Assembly (NCBI GenBank): GCA_963681505.1
Contig: OY811973.1
Coordinates: 7,930,857-7,994,856, forward strand
Direction of reading: 5' to 3'
Source of the DNA: Eunapius fragilis
Lineage: Eukaryota; Porifera; Demospongiae; Spongillida; Spongillidae
DNA: 64,000 bases
Position 1 is the stretch's first letter, and each line of letters starts with the position of its first letter. A program made the position numbers and the translations under genes. Shown in pieces: positions 1 to 10,253 of this stretch. Under the pieces are notes generated by a model. The model had not been told where the DNA came from and made no database searches. It saw only the letters and a list, made by a program, of their open reading frames with translations.

Positions 1-173
1 AGAATGTTTTTATTTACTTGTATAGTACGCACGTGCACGTTTTTTAAAAATCATACATGTAGCGCCCGGATACATGCCACAGTTAATTACCACTACGTGT
101 AGTGCCCAGTCCATACACATTTGATTACATCATGTATACGATTAGTACTTCGTATAAAGAGCGAAGTATGACC

Positions 174-1066
174 CAGTGGCGGCGGAAGGGGGGGTGCTGG
201 AGGGTCTCGAGCCCCCCCAATAATGACATAGGGGGGTCTCAGCCCCTCCTAACCAAACAATAACCGGTATAGTACAATTGTTATTCCTTGCCCGCGAGAT
301 CGCTCGCGTATACCGTCACCGTTCGCCTGTGCCCGCGCATTTATATAATGATATCCAGAAAAGTCGCCGTAGGCGACCGCTCGATGGAGAAAAGGGGGGC
401 CCCCTCTCAACTAATTAATATTCATAGAGCTAGTTTTCTTAGGGGGCTTGTCCAAACTATGTTTGGAAAAATTAGCGTCATTGTGACGTTAAGTATTGTT
501 TTATAATACGCAACATCTAGTTAGCTGCAGCGTTGACTCCAGTGGCAGCAGTTACGTCTATTCAGACTACACTGCACATTGAGTAATGTTTCATGCTACT
601 AATCTAACAAAAACGCTATGACGCTTAGAGAAGGGGGGGGGAGGGGGGGGGGGGGGGGTTAATATGTTAACGTCACAATGACGCTAATTTTTCCAAACAT
701 AGTTTGGACAAGCCCCCTTAAATCGTATGAGTTTTTCATAAATATAATTAGGGCATCGAAAGCTTCCCCAATTCGCGCGGGAGGGCACACCTCCCCCCCT
801 CCCCTCCCCCCCCCCTCCCCCGTGAGCGTGCTTGACAATGTGAAGCGAAGGCTGTCCCGATTGATTGTTAGCTATATGCCAAATGCTAACAGTACAGATA
901 GATTGTAATGCAATATGCACCGGCTTTCTGGGTTAGGGAGTTCTTACCCCTCCCGCCCCCGGCGGACAAAAGGAATACTGTGAACAAATGCTCTCTTTAA
1001 ATTCATGAATTTAATTATCCTCGCTTTTAGAGCCCCCCCAATCTTATATACCTTCCGCCGCCGCTG
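174..1066. mobile_element. Non-autonomous hAT-like DNA transposon
   Basis: The left end CAGTGGCGGCGGAAGG (174-189) is matched by its inverted copy CCTTCCGCCGCCGCTG (1051-1066), with one mismatch. CAGTGGCGG-type ends are typical of hAT-superfamily elements. The flanks share only TGACC (169-173 and 1067-1071), so an 8-bp target duplication is decayed or my boundary is slightly off. No transposase reading frame is present; much of the interior is G-rich, and a second element (442-717) sits inside it. The class call rests on end sequence only. Confidence 0.6.
442..717. mobile_element. PIF/Harbinger-type MITE, copy 1 (TTA target duplication)
   Basis: Inverted ends of about 50 bp begin GGGGGCTTGTCC and finish GGACAAGCCCCC. 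The flanking trinucleotide is TTA on both sides (439-441 and 718-720). A TWA 3-bp target duplication with G-rich ends is the hallmark of PIF/Harbinger (Tourist-like) MITEs. The interior has no coding capacity and ends in a long G run (631-658). A second copy with its own TAA duplication is at 20902-21218, confirming the boundaries. It lies nested in the hAT-like element at 174-1066. Confidence 0.85.
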
Positions 1067-1531
1067 TGACCTATCCGACACGAGTCGTGTCAGTGCAGTA
1101 AGCTTAACTATACGTGATTTGCAAGCACAACCCCCGATATATGTCATGTAGCCTCGAGACGTTTTGACCACAGAAGCGAGAATGCCAACGAATTCTAAAG
1201 CCATTGGTGAGATTTTCATTTCCTAAAAGTGTTCCTATCACGAGTTATACGTGGTCAAGGACAAGAAGAAGAAATACGTGGGACTGGGTACGCTATTGGA
1301 AAATAGTTTAGTTCTCTACAACCACGCGGTTTTGTGACATCAAACAAACACGAAACTGCTTGTTGATACCTTCTTGTACGATGATGACAACAAGGTAAGC
1401 CATCCGCTCGTCGACGTCAGGAGTCATGTTAGAAGCGGGCCGCGTTTTTTAATGACTTCATAATCGGGGTCAAATCCTATGTGAGAGTTACTAACGTAAC
1501 TCTCGAGAGTTACTAACTCTCGATAACAACC

Positions 1532-2455
1532 TTAACCCTCATTATTAGCACCTACACATACACCCACTGTCCTCTTGACACCATTATTAGCACCTACACA
1601 TACACCCACTGGCCTCTTGACACCATTATTAGCACCTACACAAACACCCACTGGCCTCTTGACACCATTATTAGCATCTACACATACACCCAGAGGCCTC
1701 TTAACACCATTATTAGCACCTACATGCACACATACACCTACTGGCCTCTTGACACCATTATTAGCACCTATACATGCACCCACTGGCCTCTTGACACCAT
1801 TATTAGCATCTACAAATACACCCAGAGGCCTCTTAACACCATCATTAGCACCTACATGTACACATACACCCACTGGCCTCTTGACACCATTATTAGCACC
1901 TACACATACACCCACTGGCCTCTTAACACCATTATTAGCATCTACACATACACCCAGAGGCCTCTTAACACCATCATTAGCACCTACATGTACACATACA
2001 CCCACTGGCCTCTTGACACCATTATTAGCACTTATACATACACCCACTGGCCTCTTGACACCATTATTGGCATCTACACATACACCCAGAGGCCTCTTAA
2101 CACTCTTATTAGCACCTACATGTACACATACACCCACTGGCCTCTTAATACCATTATTAGCACCTACACATACACCCACTGTCCTCTTAACACCATTATT
2201 AGCACCTACACATACACCCACTGGCCTCTTAACACCATTATTAGTACCTACACATACATCATTATTACACCATTATTAGCACCTCCACATACACCATTAT
2301 TAGCACCTAAAAATACACCCACTGGCCTCTTAACACCATTATTAGCACCTACATATACACCAACTGGCCTCTTAACAACATCATTAGCACCTACATATGC
2401 ACCCACTGGCCTCTTAACACCACTGTTAGCACCTACACATACACCCACTCACAGG
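1532..2455 (+). repeat. 42/48-bp minisatellite, unit 1
   Basis: About twenty tandem copies of a 42-bp unit with the core CTCTTGACACCATTATTAGC; some units are 48 bp because of an extra ACATGT-type insertion. Both lengths are multiples of three, so open frames run through on both strands, but these are repeat artefacts and not genes. A shorter array of the same unit is at 10254-10736. The array forms the left edge of the 8-kb duplication and probably took part in its formation. Confidence 0.95.
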
Positions 2456-2740
2456 GAAAAGTTATAAATGTCCAGCCTGGATTTTTTTTGGCTGGTTTTT
2501 AACAAAAACCAATCCTAATAGCATAAAAACCATTCTGGATAAAACGTCCAGGGTGGGAATAATGTAAAATCCATGTTGTTCTACCCTGGTTTTGTCGAAC
2601 AAGTAACACAGATTAATACCTAGGCCTAAAGTTCAACTCGAGATAAGCGCAGTTCAATACATTTATAACTAGACAGATATACAGCCATCTTTTTTTGTTA
2701 ATAATGTTAAATAGCACCTAATATTCATTTTTTCACACAG

Positions 2741-3564
2741 TTGACGTACTGTCCCTTCAACATGTGGTCCATTGCTACAAGGACAACCCAAGAGGCACTC
2801 TCACTGCTAGTGAGATGGCCACGTATGCACAGGCCATGTTCCAGCAGACAGAGGGAGACTTTGCAGACAAGGTAGCCATGAGCAGGGCTATAGAGATTAC
2901 AACATCCTGGATACGTGATGTCTATGACAAGTGAGAGCAGCTGGATGAGCAAGTGGTGTCAGCTCAGACCTGTGATGTGTGTATGTGTGCTTTGTGTGCA
3001 GGTCACATGAAGGTTCATGTTCAGTTAGCATGTCAAGCTTCCAGATTGCAACCATCTGCATGTCTAATGGACAACTGGACAGCAAGTATACATGTCATGG
3101 TCACCACACTTCAATGGATGGGCCCTCCCCTCCCCTCAAACCTATACAAGGTGATCTCACAGAGCAAAGAGGGGGGCACCTCTGCAGAGATAGCTGCCAT
3201 TCTCCATGACCTGGTGCAGATACCTCTGAGCACCAGTGCACACAGAACTGTTCCTCCCGAATTAGTGACATGTGTACACAGGAGTGCATCAAGAAGGTGG
3301 GTCATGCGACAATCCTTGGTGCTCACCAGACCTCAGTGTAGGTCATGTGACATCCTGTGCTCACCTGACCTTAGTTGACTGTGTTGCCTTATGTTTCACA
3401 TGATCTCCTTCACGTTGTCATGTGACCTGACATCTCGTATTGCCCCCTTGCAGTATGGCAGTGGGGGTAAGCTCCAGCTGGTGAAGTTCCTGCAGTGGGT
3501 CCAGACAGAATCAGAGCCATTGGCTTGGCTGCCTATTCTCAGCTGTACAGAGAACAAACTTCTG
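2741..3564 (+). pseudogene. Dystrophin/dystrobrevin-like EF-hand region fragment, copy 1
   Basis: Exon-like blocks match the EF-hand region of the dystrophin family in order. The block 2741-2930 (acceptor TTTCACACAG, donor GTGAGA) encodes LSLQHVVHCY and ends TTSWIRDVYD, like the dystrophin LNWLLNVYD segment. The block 3002-3085 carries VSMSSFQIATIC. The block around 3143-3230 carries LYKVISQ and ILHDLVQIP (dystrophin LLLHDSIQIP). The block 3454-3564 carries KFLQWV and LAWLPIL (dystrophin LFLDWM, VWLPVL). Frames change between SKYT and LYKVIS, and again between QIP and CTQEC, without a GT-AG intron that fits. No ZZ finger, WW domain or spectrin repeats follow. I therefore read it as a decayed gene fragment, though very small or non-canonical introns cannot be excluded. 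Confidence 0.62.
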
Positions 3565-3863
3565 GTACTACTTAAAATTTTACTTCATAATAACCCCTTA
3601 AGTCATTTTGCCGAATTTTAGTTTTAACCGAGTAGTCGTGAATCATATATCCTAGTAATTTTACGACTAGGGGTGTGCCTAGGCATAGTGGAGTCATTAC
3701 CGCCCATGACACCAGCATTGTCATTTTCACCCTATTAGTTTATTGAGGAACCAGATTTAATATTCGCACGTTTTAACTGCGCGCACGCGTCAGCGCCTAT
3801 TTTTAGAATCTGGGGGAAGACTCAAATCCCACCCACTTCAGTACCCCACAAACGAGACTGCCG

Positions 3864-3871
3864 TATATAAA
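3864..3871 (+). promoter_or_regulatory. TATA box of p53-like gene, copy 1
   Basis: TATATAAA lies 40 bp upstream of the proposed start codon at 3911, in a locally G+C-richer stretch. Spacing fits a transcription start near 3895. The same box is kept in copy 2 (12070-12077). Confidence 0.6.
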
Positions 3872-3910
3872 CGGCCCCAATGTTGAATGTCGGAATCATG
3901 AGCAAATATA

Positions 3911-5536
3911 ATGGCTGGTATGTTCCTGCATTAATGCTACGTATGTATATAAGTCCCGACGCTCACTTATTTACACAGCGAAGTGGTATGCTGACGATGA
4001 TGTGGATTCATTGATACCCGAACTTGTGCCGGAGAACTCTGAACGGACCGATCTCGAGGACGTCGTAAGTGTGTTCTTCTCATAATGTAATGACAATGTG
4101 GGGAGGGGAGGGGGAGGGAGGATAGTGTGTAAATTATACGTTGAACGTGCAAATTATGTCTTTCTCACTTGACCATGATAGCATAGCAATATATATTTGC
4201 TGGTATTTCACGTGGGTAGTAAGTAACTTGAACACAGCACACCATTTATTACATAAACATAACAAACAGAACAAAAGAATGAAATAAAAGTTTTAATCCA
4301 ATTTGGGCAATTTCACTAACCATAATTGTCATTTTTAATCCTCCAGCTCCAACCATCAACATCAATATTCAGGTGGTTAATTTTGTTGCTAACACAAAGT
4401 TCTCCAAATCTACATTTATCTGCCTATTGAGCATTTATACACATCTCCGAATCCCCTAATGCAGACCTCCAATTGATACTGATTATGGCTTTGAGGTGAA
4501 TTTGACTTCATATGGTCGAAATACATCACCAAAGTCCAACAGTCACACAGTAAATGACATTAACTTTAAAAACAGGATGTACATGATATTGTATTTTCTG
4601 CAGTACTCAAAGGATCTGAACAAACTGTATGTAAAGCAGTGTGATGACTTACCAATACAATTCAAATTCAAAGGTATGTATCGACACAAGTCCTTGCATC
4701 GGGATTAATCACTTCATTGCACAGGGATCACAGATGGTCAAGTCTCAATTAGGGCCACATGTTACTTCCTTGAGAACCAAACCATTCCTGTCCTCTGCTG
4801 TCAACGTCATCGTGACACTTCAAGACCAGAATGCATGGGATCAAATATTTTTATTACAGTGCCACACCGCAGGGATGCATATATAACAGTAGACCAATCT
4901 GGTCACCTGTCTCTAACAGTTCCAGGTAAGGTTCCCCCCCCCCCCATGTCACTACATGGAGACCACACCTCTTTCTGTTCACATGCAGTCCATTCCTACC
5001 ATGGAGATACAACTGTCATCACGTACAGCTATCCCTGTTATACATCTGATATAACAAAAGATGGTGTGATTGAAACTCTTTTTAGTTTAGAGAGAGATAG
5101 GTATGCCTTAAGATGAAAGGTATGAAAGTAATAGAGTTTCTGTTTTGTAGCAAAGTACTTGCACAGTGTGCGACCCAAATTAGGGTTTTTTACTCTCCTG
5201 GAAGAGACAGATGCACTGAAGAGACAAAAGTAAAAGGTCCAATTGTTGGAAAAAAGAGGAGTCAGTTTTTATATAGTTAATTAGCTGCAATAGATGTATA
5301 TCATCAATAATCGTTTCTACAGAGACCACAGATGATAGTGAGGCATCGGAAGACCCTGCTGGCTCTAATTTGGGCAGGACATCCCTCACCATTAATGTTT
5401 GTTGAATGTCAGTGTTTATTATGTTGTTGCATTTCTCTGCCTTGCACCTCTTTAGGTATCTCCCATTCTCCACAATTTAATCAAAAAAATCGCCACACAA
5501 TTAGAGGAGGAATTGCCTAGGCTTAAGTCTTTATAA
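3911..5536 (+). CDS. p53/p63/p73-family transcription factor, copy 1
   Basis: Nine exons splice in frame to 301 residues: 3911-3917, 3979-4064, 4347-4372, 4465-4673, 4725-4925, 4989-5100, 5151-5260, 5323-5396, 5456-5536 (stop TAA). All introns are GT-AG and 60-282 bp. Residues 3-30 are acidic (DDDVDSLIPELVPEN) and resemble the p53 transactivation motif. The DNA-binding domain follows: YGFEVNL, YSKDLNKLYVKQC, a zinc-type CQRH (human C176/H179), YSYPC (C238), and IRVFYSPGRDRCTEE, which matches the human R273-R280 helix and is diagnostic. The human C242 ligand position reads Asp, and no Arg occupies the R248 position. A GKKRK nuclear signal spans the exon 7-8 joint. The last exon encodes a short amphipathic helix; I see no standard tetramerisation domain. 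Function is inferred to be sequence-specific transcription control in the nucleus. The last two introns are the least certain; an alternative reading stops at 5405. Confidence 0.9.
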
Positions 5537-5611
5537 ACACAACTTATAAATATGTATGTTTTTTTTTTTACACGTGAATAATTTATAAAATAACAGCATG
5601 CATGAATTATT

Positions 5612-5637
5612 AATAAACAATGCTACAGTTCAATAAA
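5612..5637 (+). terminator. Polyadenylation signals of p53-like gene, copy 1
   Basis: Two AATAAA hexamers (5612-5617 and 5632-5637) follow the proposed stop by 76 and 96 bp. The neighbouring minus-strand retrotransposon tail begins directly after them. Confidence 0.55.
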
Positions 5638-5640
5638 CTT

Positions 5641-6680
5641 TAACATGGGAGCCACCTGGAAAGGATTGCTGTCACATTTGCCCTCACCAGATGCAAGTTG
5701 AGCCTGCTATACAGTTGAGACAGCACAACTGCCTTTGGTTTGCCCGATATGATGGCAAGAAGGGAGGCAAGCATCTTAAACAAGCCCATGGCTTCCTTTC
5801 CCCAAGCACTGTAGGACTCCGTGACCAGAGAGGTACACAACACCAGCCCAAAGCATTGCATTTGGGGTCATTCTCAGTATACTTTTGCTCTTCAGAGGAC
5901 AAGGCGGCTGGCTGCCCCAGCTGACAATCCCGCTACTGAAACGATTTTGGGGTTTAGCGGTGATGTCACTGAAATATCAAAGGCAGCTGGTTTGCCAAGG
6001 GCCCAGTTGGGTAGCAAAATGTCTGCAGGGCGTGAATGGTCATGCTTAGATGTAAGATTGCTACCCATCTCCACGCTTATGCTCAAGTGGGCTCTACGGC
6101 AAGTCTCCACCAACACATTGCACAGCTGGTTGAGGCTGGTGACTACGTCTCCTCCTTTTTTGCACGTTGTAGCATGATGACCAAGGGGATCTATTGCACT
6201 GTTTGGGCATAGGGCACACAGGGAACCATTGGAGTGTCCAAACCAAGCCACCACTTGACTGCTACCTGGAATACTGAGGGCTCAAGATGAAGGCCGAGAC
6301 CTTCAGAAGGGACTACAGTTAGCCAGCCATGAAGCAGCATGTGGTGACGAGACAGACAACAAACGAGCCTTATCAGCAACAGAAGAAATGATCAGGATGT
6401 TATTGAACTGATGGATGTCAATCTTGCTCAAAATTAAAGTTGATTATGATGGACTGTAGATGATTTATACAAACCAGCTGTAGACGAGCTAGGCCTTCAC
6501 AGCCTCAGTTGTCCCAAGGGTTGAAGGCCGTTTACCTCGCCATGCTGCAATAAATAGCATCATTCATAGATCTTTGATGGCGGTTTGAATTCCATCAATC
6601 TTGGAGCCTGCAGGTCTATCACGCTCAGATGGCAAACGACTTGATGGCGTCAGGGAAGTCAGGACGTCCATGCACATCTC
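5641..6680 (-). pseudogene. Non-LTR retrotransposon 3' fragment with CCHC and restriction-like endonuclease motifs, copy 1
   Basis: Read on the minus strand, several frames together give the C-terminal part of a reverse-transcriptase polyprotein. Recognisable pieces are VKWWLG, a zinc knuckle CALCP-x6-GHH-x3-C (C-x2-C-x8-H-x4-C form), then RPADILLPNW and AFDISVTSPL, and a terminal LYSRLNLHLVRANVTAILSR. The CCHC followed by RPxD-x14-D fits the restriction-like endonuclease carried by R2/NeSL-class non-LTR elements. The polymerase core is absent (5' truncated) and the frame is broken several times. It lies tail-to-tail with the p53-like gene. The same family occurs on the plus strand at 9374 and 17446. 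Confidence 0.65.
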
Positions 6681-6730
6681 TGGGATATGACATGTCCTGA
6701 CACTTTTGCAACCCCATATGAGCTACAGAC

Positions 6731-6793
6731 AACATCAGAGGCAGGGGCTGTTGCAGCTCTGCCAAAGCTGCAACAGCCCCTGCCTCTGATGTT
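6731..6793. repeat. Near-perfect 28-bp hairpin
   Basis: Arms 6731-6758 and 6766-6793 are exact inverse complements around a 7-base spacer; the arm core is GAGGCAGGGGCTGTTGCAGC. It recurs in unit 2 (about 14839-14901) with one substitution. It could be a MITE remnant or a structured RNA element; nothing identifies a host gene here. Confidence 0.8.
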
Positions 6794-6852
6794 ACCCTTG
6801 ATACAGTTCATTAATAATTCATGTGCAAGGAGGATGGTGACACGAATTTATA

Positions 6853-6963
6853 AAGTGGGGGTTGGTAGGATTCTACAACTCACAGTCCTGAATTTGCAAA
6901 TGAAGAAGCCTATTTGCAAATTTAAGACTGTAACAGTTGTAGGATCCTACCAACCTCCACTTT
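6853..6963. repeat. Palindromic MITE-like inverted repeat
   Basis: The arms AAAGTGGGGGTTGGTAGGAT (6853-6872) and ATCCTACCAACCTCCACTTT (6944-6963) extend inward through CTACAACT/AGTTGTAG and TTTGCAAAT. Total length is 111 bp with no coding capacity. The unit-2 copy is at about 14961-15071. Confidence 0.7.
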
Positions 6964-6969
6964 AACATA

Positions 6970-8170
6970 CTGCCGGTACCTTGATTACTTGCTTTTTGCA
7001 CCACACATCCTACATACCTTTCTCTATAGAGAAGTTTTTGATTTACTTGTTCCCCTAATTTTTATCTCTGCCAGGAATGTTCAGTAAATATAATATATGA
7101 CTTAGTGTATTCGATGCAATGCATAGGATGCTTAGATTTTTCTTATCAGTATCGGATAATCTGAGTAGGCCTATATAGGCCTCTTTTTAATTTCATTGAT
7201 AGGCCTACCTTTGTTTTACGGATATCTTAAACTCAGAGTTCTCTTTGCTAACCAGCCGTTTTCTTTGGCTTAGTCACTTTTGCTGAATTAGAACCGCCTG
7301 TGTCTGCAGCTGTGTGCTGTGTAGCCTGGCAACAGAAAATGAAGACGCGTGTGTGACGTCATATTGCATAGGGCTAGGCAACCAAGAATTTTCACCAATA
7401 ATGAATTGCACCTGCTTGGATCATTTCACGGCATTTCATCATCAGCTAACAACAGGCCTTGTACACACTGTCAAAGATTATTTATGAGGGCAAAAAAATT
7501 CTGTGTTCAAAATTTGTTGATACCATGTAGGCATCTACAATGGGGATCTTCAATCTTGGAGTTGGTGGTTCAGGCTGGAGGAATTTTACCAGCATAAAAT
7601 GATACATGTACATGCATGCACATGTCAACCTCATTATAAATTGCATATTGTGATGTGGCAGTCAAATTAAAAGTGGCAATACTGAGGTCCACACAGTTAT
7701 TATAATCTGCGATATTGAAATCCTTCTCTACCAGTGTTTAGGGTATCAATTTTAAATTATTTAAATAATTATGTGTTACCCATGGGGAACGTACATTTCC
7801 CAAGGGTAACATACACTTGCTGGCCTCTAACTCTCACAAGATATAATAACTACAAACAAACCTTTCAAACCTGTGGCATTATTATCTGATCCCAACATCG
7901 ACCTGTACTCAACTGATAGTGCTCCACACATTTCATGTTATAGTGACTGGGGAACGTGATTATTGCACAGATAGACATTAAGGGACCATTAAGTCGGCTG
8001 TTAAAAACTAAAAACATGGATATGATACACTGTCATTGAGAAGAGATATCAGGAATTTCAATATACTAGCCATAATAGTTTTTCAGAGCATTTTCGTCAA
8101 CATACATATATATATATATATATACATGTACATATTTCTTGAACATGTGTTATATCATGTACATGTACAT
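6970..8170. other. Unassigned spacer, unit 1
   Basis: No recognisable gene. The stretch holds AT-rich sequence, a short AGGCCTATATAGGCCT palindrome near 7168 and a TA microsatellite near 8107-8123. An open stretch at 7349-7597 is kept in unit 2 (15446-15694) but resembles no family I know. Confidence 0.5.
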
Positions 8171-8246
8171 GTAAATGCAGGTCTGTAATATTCCCTTGTT
8201 TACTCGATCACTGCCTATGATTATGTTTTTGGCTTTTTACTTCCAG

Positions 8247-8552
8247 ACATACTGCAGTTCCATTTACATCACGAACAAGTTGAATGGTTGTGTATTGGAA
8301 CTGAAAGATAACCCTGAAGATGGCCACCATGTTGTCATCAGTCGTAGGGGACTTCCCTCTTATGACATGCAACAGTGGTACCTGATTGACCAATCAGATG
8401 ATGGTACATTTCTGATTGTCTCCAAACTAAATGAAAAAGTGCTGTCCTGTGAGAGTGGTGAGAAGCCTTCTAAGGACAGTGTACTATGGAAAAAGGATGG
8501 AGACCTTATAAGATCTGTCCCAAGAGAGAACTATGAGTTGGAGCATCTCTGA
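8247..8552 (+). pseudogene. Ricin-B-type beta-trefoil exon, copy 1
   Basis: A splice acceptor (CTTTTTACTTCCAG, ending 8246) opens a frame with SIYITNKLNGCVLEL, then QQWYLIDQ, then TFLIVSKLNEKVLSC. The YITN-x-LNGxxLxL pattern followed by QQW and a second xLNxKVLxC lobe is characteristic of carbohydrate-binding R-type (ricin-B) trefoil lobes. Two lobes are present; a full domain has three. A TGA closes the frame at 8550, where unit 2 still reads TGG, so this copy appears truncated. No upstream exon or start codon is identified. It is a binding domain only; no catalytic toxin chain is present. Confidence 0.55.
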
Positions 8553-9161
8553 AGGTCACAGAGAACTTGGGTATGCAGTAGTCCTCTGTGGGATGAAGAC
8601 GGATAATTGACATGAGCCAGATGTTTGTTGAAAGGCCAGCTGTAAGTTCTTGCAGTGTCTATTAATAGTGAGTTTATGATGTCTGCATGATTTGTCCTTA
8701 CTTGCAATGGCTTCATATTAGAACAATATACTCAAATGTTGCATATTAGATTGCCATTATATACACCAGCACTGTAATTGACTTTAGTAAGTTACTTATG
8801 TCTATATAATTGAATGTGTTCTATCATTATAAATCAATTACATTTTGGTTTATCTACATAATGCTTTGTGCAGGCTTAGAATAGCTTGTATGTTCATGTT
8901 ATTGCATTTTTGTTTATACCTCTTCATCAGGTGGCGTCTATATACATGAACATTTTTATCAAGCTGAATATAACCTGTACACTGTAACATCACTGTACAT
9001 GTTTAGGATTCCATTCCTGCGTCATATTTGCTGATTTTTTTTGTCATTTACAGGTAATGTATGTAGTATAATTCTATTTTCTACCACACATGCAACTACA
9101 TGTATAATTGTTGAAGTGGTTCAGTTGCATAAATTTATATAACACATCATTTAAGTAACAA

Positions 9162-9273
9162 GCCCGTAACTAGAGGGGGTTCGTAACAGAAACCCGTAAA
9201 ATTGCTAGTAAAATCTGATTTTACTAGCAATTTTACGGGTTTCCTTGGTTACGAACCCCCTCTGGATACGGGC
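9162..9273. mobile_element. Palindromic MITE, copy 1
   Basis: An almost complete palindrome begins GCCCGTAAC and ends ATACGGGC, with the inner arms AAACCCGTAAAATTGCTAGT and its complement meeting at TCTGA. It is 112 bp with no coding capacity. Copies are at 17239-17353 (unit 2) and, split by a LINE, at 49162-50413. This copy has lost the CAAGG segment of the left arm. Confidence 0.75.
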
Positions 9274-9373
9274 CTGAGTAATATACTTGTTTAATACAAT
9301 ATTGCATTATTATTTTAGCCAGCATTTTCATATTTCATCTTGAAACAGAAAGATATTTTTAAATGGTGAATTT

Positions 9374-10253
9374 CATGATGCTATCACTACACGCTCCAAC
9401 GTTCCCAATTTTGTCATTCTTGGGTCAACAATTGGAGATAAAAGCTTTTGTGAAGACTTCGCATCATCAGCCATCAGGGCTTCCAATATCTTGCACCAGC
9501 AACTGCAGAAACTAGAGGATCCCCAGATTGCCCTAACTCTACTTTGCCAGTGTGCCGCCTTCTGCAAGCTCACGCACATTGCACGCACCAAACCTCCAAA
9601 TTTGATTCAATCCGCTCTCGCTACATTTGATGATAATGTCAGAGCTTCACGGCTATTGACTTGTCACCTAACTGCCCAGCCTGGAAGCAAGCCACGCTGA
9701 GCTTATCCCATGGCGGTTTGGGCCTTCGATCTATTTTCCTCCATTGCTCGGCTGCATACATCAGCTCTATTAGTGCCTCCTTCCCTGACCACATCAATTC
9801 ACCATACCTCCTCAAGGCCATCAATATTTCTAATGCCCTTGTTTCTCCCGATGAAGCTCTTTCATCAACCTTTGACTCCATCCACACCAATCGACATGTT
9901 TTGTCACAGAATCTTGAAGACAAACAGTTTCAATCTCTCTTGCAATGCAGCACCCTGGCTGACCGAGCCCGACTTCTTTCCGTCTCATCCCCACATGCTA
10001 GCTCTGGGTTGCGTGTTACCCCATCACCAGCCTTAGGCTTGCATTTAACACCATCCGAATGTCAATTTGCCATCAAATGGTGGCTTGGTATTCAGCTATG
10101 TGAGCCTGGCTCTGTGTGTGCCCTTTGCCCAACCAAAGCCCTTGAGGCTCACCACGCCCTAACCTGCAAGAGGGGTAGTGATGTAATTGCGCGTCACAAC
10201 CACCTTCGCGACACCTTGCATCACCTCTTCAAGAGAGCCTTATACAACCCTAA
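9374..10253 (+). pseudogene. Non-LTR retrotransposon 3' fragment, plus strand, cut by duplication seam
   Basis: The frame contains FVILGSTIGD, GGLGLRS, IKWWLG and CALCPTKALEAHH, the same polyprotein family as the minus-strand element at 5641. A short deletion near 9645 disrupts the frame relative to unit 2. The coding sequence stops abruptly at 10253, where the minisatellite of unit 2 begins, so the RPADIL endonuclease segment is missing here. The intact continuation is in unit 2. Confidence 0.7.

Larger units (their letters stand above)
1526..10253 (+). repeat. Tandem segmental duplication, unit 1
   Basis: The sequence from the minisatellite at about 1532 to the retrotransposon tail ending at 10253 recurs head-to-tail at 10254-18346, with the same order of p53-like gene, dystrophin-like fragment, beta-trefoil exon and repeats. 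Matching landmarks are offset 8.08-8.21 kb, the offset drifting with indels. The unit ends abruptly inside an open frame of a retrotransposon tail (after ACAACCCTAA at 10244-10253). The left edge carries a near match (ACAACCTTAA, 1526-1535). Most stretches are almost identical by eye; I did not compute an identity. Confidence 0.93.

Noticed and set aside
1532..2467. Long open frames on both strands across the 42-bp minisatellite
   Set aside because: Period divisible by three and absence of stops in the unit explain them; no splice, start or codon-use evidence.
5180..5473. Minus-strand open frame opposite p53 exons 7-9 (and its unit-2 twin at 13290-13583)
   Set aside because: The sense strand encodes PGRDRCTEE with consistent splice phases; the antisense frame matches nothing.
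7349..7597. Open frame conserved in both duplication units (7349 and 15446)
   Set aside because: Conservation is explained by recent duplication; internal changes include non-synonymous and indel differences and no family is recognisable.
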